Notes: a model not told the origin generated them from the letters alone. 5,836 nt of DNA from an uncultured Atopobium sp. (GCA_900555335.1 USKU01000074.1:1-5836); one strand, 5' to 3'. Shown: positions 1 to 5,803, numbered from the stretch's first letter. Program-made: numbers and translations.

Positions 1-1427
1 ATTACGACCGTCACAAGACGGGCGATCTGATGTGTCGCCTGGTATCCGACTTGTTTGATATTTCTGAGACGGCACACCACGGCCCTGAGTATCTGATTAT
101 TGGCTTGCTTGAGATTGCTGGATCTTTTGTCATTCTGGCTTTTATTAACGTGCCACTTACGCTGGTACTTGCTGGAATCGCTGCTGCGTTAGTGGTGTTC
201 AATTTCTTTGCCAACATGCACATGCGCGGTATTTTTAAAGAGAATCGCATGCGCATTTCCGACGTGAATACCCAGCTAGAAGACTCGCTGTCTGGTATTC
301 GCGTGGTTAAGGGTTTTGCGGCAGAAGATCACGAGCGCAAGAAATTCAGGGCAAGCAACTCCGCATACCTAGACTCCAAAGCTAACATGTACCACGCAAT
401 GGGTAGGTATCAGGCTGCTATTTCTGGCATGATGGGCGTTTTGAACACTGTCGTATTGGTTTTGGGCGGTTGGATGATTGCTCAGGGTCAGATGCAAGCC
501 ATTGACCTGGCAACTTATGCGCTCTACATCTCGCTGTTCACCACGCCAATCATGAACATTCTGAACTTTACTGAGACGTTCCAGAAGGGCCTTGCGGGCT
601 TTAAGCGTTTCTCGGAAATTCTTGAAACTCAGCCGGACATTCAAGATGCGCCTGATGCTCATGACATTCAGATTACCGCTGGCGATATCATCTACCAGGA
701 CGTTCATTTTTCTTACAACAACGCTGAAGACGTTATCAACGGCTTGAACCTTCATATTGAGAGCGGAAAAACCGTTGCGCTGGTTGGACCTTCTGGTGGA
801 GGTAAGTCAACTACCTGCGCTTTATTGCCACGATTCTACGATGTGACAAGTGGCAGTATCACCATTGATGGGCAGGATATTCGCTCCGTTACGCAGCATA
901 GTTTGCGCTTGGCAATTGGCATGGTTCAGCAGGACGTATATCTCTTTGATGGTACTATCGCGGAGAACATTGCATACGGCTGTCCTGAAGCTTCCGCAGA
1001 AGACATTGCGCTGGCAGCAAAGCGTGCAAACATCGCTGAGTTCATTGAATCGCTGCCAGATGGATATGATACGCAGGTAGGACAGCGTGGAACCAGACTT
1101 TCTGGCGGACAGAAGCAGCGCATTTCTATTGCGCGTGTGTTCCTGAAGAACCCGCCGCTACTCATTTTGGATGAGGCTACTTCCGCTCTGGATAACGAGT
1201 CCGAGCGCGCGGTCCAGGAGTCCCTTTCCGAGCTGGCTAAGAACAGAACTACACTGGTCATTGCCCATCGACTCTCGACTATTATGGGTGCTGATGAAAT
1301 TATCACCATCAATCACGGTCGTGCAGTTGAGCGTGGAACCCATGATGAACTGCTAGAAAAAGGCGGAATCTACGCTCATTACTATCAAATGCAGTTTGGT
1401 GGTGCACCAAACATCGCAAGGCGGTAA
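1..1427 (+). CDS. ABC exporter half-transporter: membrane domain fused to ATPase, 5' end outside window
   Basis: The reading frame is open from base 3, so the gene starts upstream; 474 residues are visible of a family usually near 580, and the first two membrane helices are missing. The visible start (DRHKTGDLMCRLVSD) is the conserved cytoplasmic loop after helix 2 of MsbA/LmrA-type exporters. Four hydrophobic segments follow at about 90-146, 150-215, 414-485 and 507-566. The ATPase domain is complete: Walker A GPSGGGKST (786-812), Q-loop glutamine (about 927-932), signature LSGGQ (1098-1112), Walker B LLILDE with the catalytic Glu (1158-1175), D-loop SALD (1182-1193) and H-loop His (1266-1268). 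All catalytic residues are present, so the site should be active. The role is ATP-driven export from the inner leaflet or cytoplasm; the substrate cannot be told. Such genes often come in pairs forming heterodimers, so a partner may lie just upstream. No clear terminator follows it. Confidence 0.95.
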   Translation, partial: YDRHKTGDLMCRLVSDLFDISETAHHGPEYLIIGLLEIAGSFVILAFINVPLTLVLAGIAAALVVFNFFANMHMRGIFKENRMRISDVNTQLEDSLSGIRVVKGFAAEDHERKKFRASNSAYLDSKANMYHAMGRYQAAISGMMGVLNTVVLVLGGWMIAQGQMQAIDLATYALYISLFTTPIMNILNFTETFQKGLAGFKRFSEILETQPDIQDAPDAHDIQITAGDIIYQDVHFSYNNAEDVINGLNLHIESGKTVALVGPSGGGKSTTCALLPRFYDVTSGSITIDGQDIRSVTQHSLRLAIGMVQQDVYLFDGTIAENIAYGCPEASAEDIALAAKRANIAEFIESLPDGYDTQVGQRGTRLSGGQKQRISIARVFLKNPPLLILDEATSALDNESERAVQESLSELAKNRTTLVIAHRLSTIMGADEIITINHGRAVERGTHDELLEKGGIYAHYYQMQFGGAPNIARR

Positions 1428-1444
1428 AATAGAGCATTAAGTGC

Positions 1445-1544
1445 TTTGCGAACTGCGGTTTGCGGCAGCAATCGTTCTTCTCGCGATACGCTTAACCGTA
1501 GGTTTGCGGTTTGTAACTTGCGGTCTGCGACTTGCAGCTTGTAA
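1445..1544. repeat. Two arrays of degenerate 7-bp tandem repeats in the exporter-membrane protein spacer
   Basis: Three contiguous heptamers occupy 1445-1465 (TTTGCGA, then ACTGCGG, then TTTGCGG). Six more contiguous heptamers occupy 1503-1544, each fitting roughly YYTGYRR, with TTTGCGG first and CTTGTAA last. The two arrays are out of 7-bp register with each other by 2 bp. The stretch is non-coding: it begins after the exporter stop codon and ends about 80 bp before the next start. A function is not known to me; it may be a protein-binding array or simple repeat expansion. I could not find a convincing promoter or terminator in this 199-bp spacer. Confidence 0.6.
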
Positions 1545-1626
1545 ACCGACGGGTGGAACTAAAGAGCAAAAGTCAACGCATCGCACGCTTTAAAGTGTGT
1601 TTATGCAGGTTGAATGAGAGAGCTAC

Positions 1627-2532
1627 ATGGCTAAAGATGATGCAGAACGTTCACGCTTCGCGCGCCGCCAGAAGGGCGCGCTTGATGCTGACGCAGCTGA
1701 AGAGTTGTTTACCAAGGTAGACGAGACGGGTCATCCTAACGAGGAACGCGCAGCTCTAGAGCGTGCTCGCAGGCAGGGTGGAGCTGCGGCAGTGGACGTT
1801 GATCCCCTCTCGGGATCTGACCCTTCGGGCTCAAATATCGAGAAGGTCATTACAAAGACGGCAGTCCTTTTTGTTTTGATTTTCCTGGTAATCGTAGTTC
1901 TGATGCAGGTCTCTTGTGGTGTTATTCGTCGAGCTAACACAGCAAATCTAACTGAATCAGTTACGGTGCGATCTGTTGCATCTGCATTGCGTGGCGGTGT
2001 CGAGTGGGGTAATGGATTTACGCAGTTCCCCGAGGATTTTTCGGTTCAGGAAGCTGACGAGAACACAGGTCGCGTTGAGGTAACAGTTACCGATACGACC
2101 TCAAAAGACGTGCTTGAATGCTATGCGGGATCCAGCGTCCAGGCGCAGGCATTTGCTATTAACGCACTGCTCAACCCACGAATCAATACCGTTGTCTATC
2201 ACGTCAGTGTTCACAGGAATGATCAAGGTGAGCTTCAGAAATCTCAACTCTTTGGATTCCTTAAACCTGGCGGAGATGCAACACCTATCTTTACCTTTAC
2301 GTTCTCAAAGACGCAGTCTTCTGATGGAGTAAATATCACCATGGTCATTACTGGTGCAAACGATGCCATTCAAAAAGAGCTACGAGACCAGATTGCCACG
2401 TCATTTACGCCGGTCCGTGTGCTTGGCGGCATTGTTGGTGGAGACTCTTCAACAAAGAAGAACACCACTACTAGTACCACCGGAACCACTAACAGCACAG
2501 GTACAAGCGACAGTTCTTCAGGCACTAAGTAG
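1627..2532 (+). CDS. Unrecognised single-pass membrane protein with Thr/Ser-rich C-terminus
   Basis: This is a 301-residue protein that I cannot assign to a family. Residues 1-77 are hydrophilic and highly charged (RSRFARRQ, EERAALERARRQ), with a Gly/Ser/Pro-Asp linker at about 58-70. One strong hydrophobic helix spans about 78-100. Residues 103-272 look like a compact mixed alpha/beta domain with strand-like stretches (about 149-156, 189-196, 221-226, 235-242). The tail, residues 273-300, is almost all Thr, Ser and Gly plus Lys, resembling an exposed linker. The likely topology is N-terminus inside and domain outside, although Arg101-Arg102 after the helix weaken that. Cys97 in the helix does not sit in a lipobox. 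There is no LPXTG-like motif. The start ATG has a modest purine-rich site (GAGAG, 1616-1620). It could be cotranscribed with the exporter gene, because no terminator separates them, and it ends at a strong terminator. Confidence 0.85.
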   Translation: MAKDDAERSRFARRQKGALDADAAEELFTKVDETGHPNEERAALERARRQGGAAAVDVDPLSGSDPSGSNIEKVITKTAVLFVLIFLVIVVLMQVSCGVIRRANTANLTESVTVRSVASALRGGVEWGNGFTQFPEDFSVQEADENTGRVEVTVTDTTSKDVLECYAGSSVQAQAFAINALLNPRINTVVYHVSVHRNDQGELQKSQLFGFLKPGGDATPIFTFTFSKTQSSDGVNITMVITGANDAIQKELRDQIATSFTPVRVLGGIVGGDSSTKKNTTTSTTGTTNSTGTSDSSSGTK

Positions 2533-2564
2533 TCTACGTACCTGCAAGCAACAAAGCAAAAGAA

Positions 2565-2600
2565 CAAAAGAGCCGCTGAAGTCAGCGGCTCTTTTGCATG
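2565..2600 (+). terminator. Rho-independent terminator after the membrane protein gene
   Basis: A perfect 15-bp inverted repeat pairs 2565-2579 with 2582-2596 (GAGCCGCTGA core). A four-base loop is the realistic fold. The 3' arm ends in CTTTTG, giving a U-tract, and the 5' flank is A-rich, so the hairpin could also stop transcription from the opposite side. It lies 33 bp past the stop codon of the gene ending at 2532. Confidence 0.85.
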
Positions 2601-2723
2601 GGCAGCTAACGGCGATTCATTAGGAGGCTAGTGTACCTCGAGGCGGTGATGCCGTGGATGATTTTTGCACGTTAATTTGACTGAAAGTTATGGAATCGGT
2701 GTTTCCAAGACGATTTTGGTCCC

Positions 2724-2893
2724 AAAAAGGTAAAAAAGCCGTTTAGTTGGGGGTTTTAGTCTTTATGCATAGCTATTTTGAGCGATTTTGAGTCAGCAAT
2801 GTGTCGCTTGATTAATGCCAACTGGGCTTTTACTAATATCAAATCTTTAATTAATTCCTTCGATCCCCAACTAAACGGCTTTTTTACCTTTTT
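2724..2893. repeat. Perfect 29-bp inverted repeat flanking a 112-bp AT-rich core (possible MITE-like element or structured RNA)
   Basis: The left arm 2724-2752 and right arm 2865-2893 are exact reverse complements over 29 bp; each arm has a core reading GCCGTTTAGTTGGGG, preceded by TAAAAAA and AAAAAGG. A further 6-bp match (AAGACG 2707-2712 against CGTCTT 2894-2899) lies outside the arms, with 11 extra bases on the left. Read as RNA from either strand, the stem ends in GGC followed by six U, like a bidirectional terminator with an unusually large loop. I see no target-site duplication and no transposase, so a mobile origin is only a hypothesis. Confidence 0.75.
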
Positions 2894-2951
2894 CGTCTTA
2901 TTTTGAAGCTCAATTTTTGTTTGATAAAAAATGAAACGAATAAAGGACTAG

Positions 2952-2965
2952 GAAAATGCATTTTC
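2952..2965. repeat. 14-bp perfect palindrome
   Basis: GAAAATGCATTTTC is self-complementary over its whole length, and a second ATGCAT follows at 2966-2971. The site lies in the convergent region about 25 bp from the minus-strand terminator. It has the form of a dimeric protein-binding site, but no promoter beside it is evident, so the function is open. Confidence 0.4.
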
Positions 2966-2989
2966 ATGCATAACGGCGCTTGCTTGCAT

Positions 2990-3025
2990 AAAAATAGGTG
3001 CTCACTCTACGCGAGTGAGCACCTA
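2990..3025 (-). terminator. Rho-independent terminator of the pyridoxamine kinase gene
   Basis: A perfect 13-bp stem pairs 2995-3007 with 3013-3025 (TAGGTGCTCACTC arm) around a 5-base loop. On the minus strand the hairpin is followed directly by TTTTTATGC, a U-tract. It lies about 70 bp beyond the stop codon of the minus-strand kinase gene, in the right orientation to end its transcript. Confidence 0.85.
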
Positions 3026-3095
3026 CGACAAAGAAAAAGAATACTTCTCTGCGGCGCAAAGGCCTGTGTGAGCAGCTTGCCTTTATAAAAGCGTC

Positions 3096-3965
3096 TTATT
3101 CCTGCAGAAGCTGGGCAATTAGGCCAAGCTTTGTCTCAAAAGAAACACCGCGGAGCTCAAAGTTTGGCTGCTCACGAGTAATTTCCATGGACTCGCAGAC
3201 AAACTCACCAGCAAACTCAACTGCGTCAGCGATTTCCTGACCACACATAACTGCAGCTAAAAGCGAAGAAGCAAACAGATCGCCGGTGCCGTGCAGCATG
3301 TAAGGCAGAAGCTCGGAGACAATCTCGCCACGCTCGGACTTAGTAGCAACAAAATTGCGGATAAGGCCATCGCCGCGAACAATACCCTTAAGGACAACGC
3401 ACTTTGCGCCCATCGCAAGCAGTGCATCAAGCAGCTCATCTACCTGCTCATCAGTCAAATTCTGACCAGCGTATGGAATGCCCGTCAGAATTGAAGCCTC
3501 AGTAAGATTTGGTGTCAAAATATCTGCACCATTTACCAGGGACTTCATTGCCTCACAAAGCTCTTGCGTATAGGTTGGGTACATCTTGCCGCCATCGCCC
3601 ATAACTGGGTCAACAACGCGAAGTGCCTTTGGATGCTCCTGGTACAAACGCTGAATGCTTGCAACCTGCTCTGCTGCGCCAAGGAAGCCAGAATAAATGG
3701 CGTCCAGTTCAATGCCCTCTTCCTGCCATGCATCCAGATAATCCTCGAGCATGTTGGTGGTGTCGTGCATGTAGAACGTAGGGAACTTGGTGTGTGCCGA
3801 GAAAAGCGACGTAGGCACAGGGCAAACGTCACATCCTGCTGCAGAAAGCACCGGAATAGCTACGCCCAGCGAGCATTTTCCGTATCCGCAGAGGTCGTGC
3901 ACTGCGGCGATGCGAGGGATGTACGAGCCTTCTCGCTGGTACAGAACAGAGTTGGTTTCATTCAT
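3096..3965 (-). CDS. pdxY: Pyridoxamine/pyridoxal kinase (ribokinase-like fold)
   Basis: This 289-residue protein has the normal length for PdxY/PdxK-type kinases, which phosphorylate pyridoxal, pyridoxamine or pyridoxine with ATP in the cytoplasmic vitamin B6 salvage route. The N-terminal part reads RIAAVHDLCGYGKCSL (about 18-33), the substrate-binding start of the family. Further marks are VDPVMGDGG (118-126), TPNLTEASIL (151-160), VLKG (191-194) and the anion-hole/catalytic GTGD with Asp229. I chose the ATG at 3963-3965 because AAAGGA lies about 7 bases upstream on the minus strand (3971-3978). The gene stands alone, divergent from purE and convergent with the membrane protein gene, with its own terminator. 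The related phosphomethylpyrimidine kinase ThiD is less likely, given the PdxY-like N-terminus and the absence of thiamine genes nearby. The exact B6 vitamer preference cannot be read from sequence. Confidence 0.9.
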   Translation of the reverse strand: MNETNSVLYQREGSYIPRIAAVHDLCGYGKCSLGVAIPVLSAAGCDVCPVPTSLFSAHTKFPTFYMHDTTNMLEDYLDAWQEEGIELDAIYSGFLGAAEQVASIQRLYQEHPKALRVVDPVMGDGGKMYPTYTQELCEAMKSLVNGADILTPNLTEASILTGIPYAGQNLTDEQVDELLDALLAMGAKCVVLKGIVRGDGLIRNFVATKSERGEIVSELLPYMLHGTGDLFASSLLAAVMCGQEIADAVEFAGEFVCESMEITREQPNFELRGVSFETKLGLIAQLLQE

Positions 3966-4009
3966 TACAGTTTCCTTTCACGTGGACTGATGGACCAACG
4001 TTCAAGAAA

Positions 4010-4024
4010 ATCATACTCTATACT
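4010..4024. promoter_or_regulatory. Candidate divergent promoter -10 elements for pdxY and purE
   Basis: In the 116-bp divergent spacer, TATACT at 4019-4024 (plus strand) and TATGAT at 4010-4015 read on the minus strand each match the -10 consensus at five of six bases. They would place transcription starts about 45-55 bases from each gene. I could not find a good -35 box at the usual distance for either, so the assignment rests on position and the -10 hexamers only. Confidence 0.35.
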
Positions 4025-4028
4025 GTGA

Positions 4029-4051
4029 GGTGGATATTTGACGTATCCGCC
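4029..4051. promoter_or_regulatory. Operator-like dyad in the purE leader
   Basis: GGTGGATA (4029-4036) and TATCCGCC (4044-4051) form an 8-bp inverted repeat with one mismatch around a 7-base spacer. In RNA the mismatch becomes a G-U pair. It sits just downstream of the candidate purE -10 and about 20 bp ahead of the purE ribosome site, a place suited to a repressor operator or a small leader hairpin. The regulator is unknown. Confidence 0.35.
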
Positions 4052-4081
4052 TATTTTAAGAGACGTAACAAAGGAGCAGAG

Positions 4082-4543
4082 ATGGCAGATCAGCCTGTTG
4101 TTGGCATTATCATGGGATCAAAGAGCGACCTTGCAACTATGGAGGGATGCACTGCTGAGCTCGAGCGCCTTGGCGTTCCATACGAGCTGGTCATTGCGTC
4201 TGCACACCGCACTCCAGACAAGGTTCACCAGTGGGCCGAGACCGCCGCTGACCGTGGCCTCAAGGTAATCATCGCAGCTGCAGGAAAGGCCGCTCACCTG
4301 GGCGGAGTTGTTGCTGCATTTACTCCACTGCCTGTCGTCGGCGTTCCAATGAAGACCTCTGACCTCGGCGGCATGGACTCCCTGCTCTCCATGGTTCAGA
4401 TGCCATCCGGCGTGCCAGTTGCCTGCGTTGCCATCAACGGCGCTAAAAACGCAGCTATCTACGCTACTCAGATTCTTGGCGCATCCCTTCCAGAGTATCG
4501 CGAGAAGATTGTCCAGCTCAAAGCCGAGATGGCTGACGCATAA
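4082..4543 (+). CDS. purE: 5-(carboxyamino)imidazole ribonucleotide mutase PurE
   Basis: The 153-residue product is a full-length PurE, which acts in de novo purine synthesis by converting N5-CAIR to 4-carboxy-aminoimidazole ribonucleotide in the cytoplasm. Visible marks are GIIMGSKSD (8-16), SAHRTPD (40-46) with the conserved His, the loop AAGKAAHLGG (66-75), and VQMPSGVPVA (105-114). The start is ATG 4082: AAGGAG (4071-4076) lies 5 bases ahead, and the in-frame upstream ATG at 4025 would add 19 non-family residues overlapping the leader dyad. The partner gene purK, which makes N5-CAIR for class I enzymes, is not in the window, and the gene seems to be transcribed alone with its own terminator. 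The 66-75 loop differs from the E. coli form GAGGAAHLPG at three positions, but the overall family call is secure. Confidence 0.95.
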   Translation: MADQPVVGIIMGSKSDLATMEGCTAELERLGVPYELVIASAHRTPDKVHQWAETAADRGLKVIIAAAGKAAHLGGVVAAFTPLPVVGVPMKTSDLGGMDSLLSMVQMPSGVPVACVAINGAKNAAIYATQILGASLPEYREKIVQLKAEMADA

Positions 4544-4575
4544 GCTGACTCACAGCCCGGAATAGAACCGCCCCT

Positions 4576-4633
4576 GCGCATACCCGCGCGCAAGCACCCG
4601 CGCATACCCGCGTGCCCACACACAAGACCCGCG
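4576..4633. repeat. GC-rich direct repeats ahead of the purE terminator
   Basis: GCGCATACCCGCG occurs at 4576-4588 and again at 4600-4612, a 24-bp period. The heptamer ACCCGCG occurs four times (4582, 4596, 4606 and 4627), the last being the 5' arm of the terminator. The tract is much richer in G and C than its surroundings. Confidence 0.7.
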
Positions 4634-4660
4634 CTTTAGAAAACCTAAGGCGCGGGTTTT
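4624..4660 (+). terminator. Rho-independent terminator after purE
   Basis: ACCCGCGCTTTAG (4627-4639) pairs with CTAAGGCGCGGGT (4645-4657) over 13 bp with one G-U pair and an AAAAC loop. Outer A-U and G-U pairs extend it to 4624/4660. The 3' arm runs into TTTT. It lies about 80 bp after the purE stop and separates purE from the sortase gene. Confidence 0.85.
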
Positions 4661-4664
4661 GCGT

Positions 4665-4684
4665 ATTTTGCGTACCTGCAAAAT
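4665..4684. promoter_or_regulatory. Dyad downstream of the purE terminator
   Basis: ATTTTGC (4665-4671) and GCAAAAT (4678-4684) form a perfect 7-bp inverted repeat with a 6-base spacer, the form of a dimeric operator. It is about 120 bp ahead of the sortase start. It could equally be a small accessory hairpin after the terminator. Confidence 0.25.
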
Positions 4685-4752
4685 GTGATTATGCGATGAC
4701 TTCATAAGATGCACAGAGATTTTTGTTTCGTGCATAGCTAAACTTTTAAGGG

Positions 4753-4785
4753 GTATCACAAGAGTATGACAAAGGTATGACAAAG
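4753..4785 (+). promoter_or_regulatory. Three contiguous 11-bp direct repeats upstream of the sortase gene
   Basis: GTATGACAAAG is repeated exactly at 4764-4774 and 4775-4785, and GTATCACAAGA at 4753-4763 matches at eight of eleven bases. An 11-bp period places each copy on the same face of the helix. That pattern is known for direct-repeat sites of OmpR/PhoB-family response regulators, for example TTAACA-type boxes of B. subtilis PhoP about 11 bp apart; here the core would be ATGACA. The last copy ends about 10 bp before the ribosome site, so binding there would more easily repress than activate. Each copy also contains TATGAC, a weak -10-like hexamer. Confidence 0.5.
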
Positions 4786-4807
4786 AGTACCTTCAGAAGG
4801 GAAGTGT

Positions 4808-5746
4808 ATGGAATCAAAAAACGGTAAGCATTTTGCTTCATTCGCCGCTGACGATCAGGTGGCTGGGAATACTCACATTTCAAAAACATCTGTCGAGATG
4901 GTTTCTATGAAAAACTCCGCGTCCTCAAAAAATGACGGCAACAAAAAAATCTCTCCTAAAAAGTCTGGCGAGAAACCCGCTAAGAAGAAAGGTTTTGCCT
5001 ATATTCTTTCCACACTCTTGCTGGTAGTTGGCATTGGCCTCTTGGTTGTTGCTGGCGTTATGTTTGGCAAGACGCAGCTTGAGTATCACGAGCAAGATGT
5101 CATCAACGAAGAGCTTGCAACATACGCAACAGTTTCCGAGAAAAAAGATGAGGCTCCAGTTATTGATTGGGCTGGTCTGAAGGCAGTAAACAACCAGGTT
5201 GTCGGCTGGATTCAGATTCCAGATACGCAGGTCAACTATCCTGTGTATCAGACCACGGACAATGAGTACTACCTGCACACTAATGCAAAGGGTGAGTGGT
5301 CTATTGGCGGCCAAATCTTTATGGACTACCAAAATAATCCAAACGGCCTGACTGACCAGCAGACCATTCTCTATGGTCACCACATGAGAAACGGCTCCAT
5401 GTTCCAGTACATTGGCGCCATGAACGACCAATCTACCTTCGACAAGGTTGAAACCATCTGGTATGTCACACCTACACAGACGTACGAGCTAGAGCCAGTG
5501 TTTACCTATCACACCGACGAAGACGACGAGGAAGTCAGGCAATTTAACTTCAATTCTGTCGATGAGTTCAGGTCTTACCTGAAGGACAGACTTTCCAGGG
5601 CGGTGAGCTCTCGTTCTGATGCTGCTGAGGTAATTTCTCGCGCTGATCATGTTCTTACACTCTTTACCTGCAATTACACTGACCAATACGGCAGGACCAT
5701 GCTTATCTGTGTTCCAAAAACCGAGGCTCAGCCAAAGGCTCAGTAG
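4808..5746 (+). CDS. Class B sortase, membrane-anchored transpeptidase
   Basis: The 312-residue protein is a sortase: it cleaves a sorting signal in exported proteins and joins them to the cell wall or to pilin subunits outside the membrane. Catalytic residues are visible: His191 in YGHHM, Cys288 in TLFTCNY (the TLxTC motif) and Arg296 in YGRTML, eight residues after the Cys as in class B enzymes. WIQIPDTQVNYPVYQ (134-148) and the YYLHTN segment (154-159) are also typical of class B. One membrane helix at about 63-86 anchors the enzyme, with the catalytic domain outside. Residues 1-62 are cytoplasmic, longer than usual, with ten Lys between 35 and 61. The start at 4808 has AAGGGA (4797-4802) 5 bases ahead; Met31 and Met34 lack a good ribosome site. 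No sortase substrate with a sorting motif is in the window, so its targets are unknown. Confidence 0.93.
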   Translation: MESKNGKHFASFAADDQVAGNTHISKTSVEMVSMKNSASSKNDGNKKISPKKSGEKPAKKKGFAYILSTLLLVVGIGLLVVAGVMFGKTQLEYHEQDVINEELATYATVSEKKDEAPVIDWAGLKAVNNQVVGWIQIPDTQVNYPVYQTTDNEYYLHTNAKGEWSIGGQIFMDYQNNPNGLTDQQTILYGHHMRNGSMFQYIGAMNDQSTFDKVETIWYVTPTQTYELEPVFTYHTDEDDEEVRQFNFNSVDEFRSYLKDRLSRAVSSRSDAAEVISRADHVLTLFTCNYTDQYGRTMLICVPKTEAQPKAQ

Positions 5747-5803
5747 CTAAAAAAGGGCGGCTTACAGAGGCTGTAAATGACACTTTCTTAAAAAATTGTT
5801 ACA

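Larger units (their letters stand above)
2601..2989. other. Gene-free convergent region between two terminators
   Basis: About 390 bp separate the plus-strand terminator from the minus-strand terminator. Because the flanking genes converge, neither needs a promoter here, so the length needs another explanation. I find no ORF with a credible start and length. What it does contain is a perfect 29-bp inverted repeat with an AT-rich core (2724-2893), a 14-codon ORF behind AGGAGG (2622-2675), an 18-codon ORF running into the repeat arm (2690-2746), and a 14-bp palindrome (2952-2965). An inserted non-autonomous element or an independently transcribed small RNA would both fit. Confidence 0.6.

Noticed and set aside
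1903..1926. Possible lipoprotein cysteine (Cys97) in the membrane protein
   Set aside because: The residues before it (QVS) do not fit a lipobox and the helix is 77 residues from the N-terminus.
2903..3088. A 61-codon plus-strand ORF in the convergent region
   Set aside because: It runs through the perfect minus-strand terminator hairpin, has no ribosome site, is cysteine-rich without family resemblance and fits chance readthrough of non-coding DNA.
2600..3095. CRISPR array, riboswitch or tRNA in the largest gene-free stretch
   Set aside because: There are no regularly spaced direct repeats, no cloverleaf, and no riboswitch core that I recognise; the convergent genes also leave no leader position for a riboswitch.
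3564..4028. A 154-codon plus-strand ORF opposite pdxY
   Set aside because: It is the antisense shadow of a gene with clear kinase motifs; its own translation has no recognisable domain.
4025..4081. Upstream in-frame ATG for purE
   Set aside because: It would add 19 residues not seen in the family and has no ribosome site, whereas ATG 4082 follows AAGGAG at 5-base spacing.
2537..4681. Shared CGTACCTGCAA (2537 and 4671) and TGCATAGCTA (2766 and 4731)
   Set aside because: Matches of 10-11 bp are expected by chance between sites in a window of this size and their contexts differ.
4550..4783. A 77-codon minus-strand ORF with repeated ARGYA
   Set aside because: The repeat comes from the GC-rich 24-bp DNA repeat. 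The frame crosses the purE terminator and the 11-bp repeats and lacks a convincing ribosome site.
4925..5431. A 168-codon minus-strand ORF opposite the sortase
   Set aside because: It is antisense to a gene with an intact sortase catalytic triad and shows no family motif.
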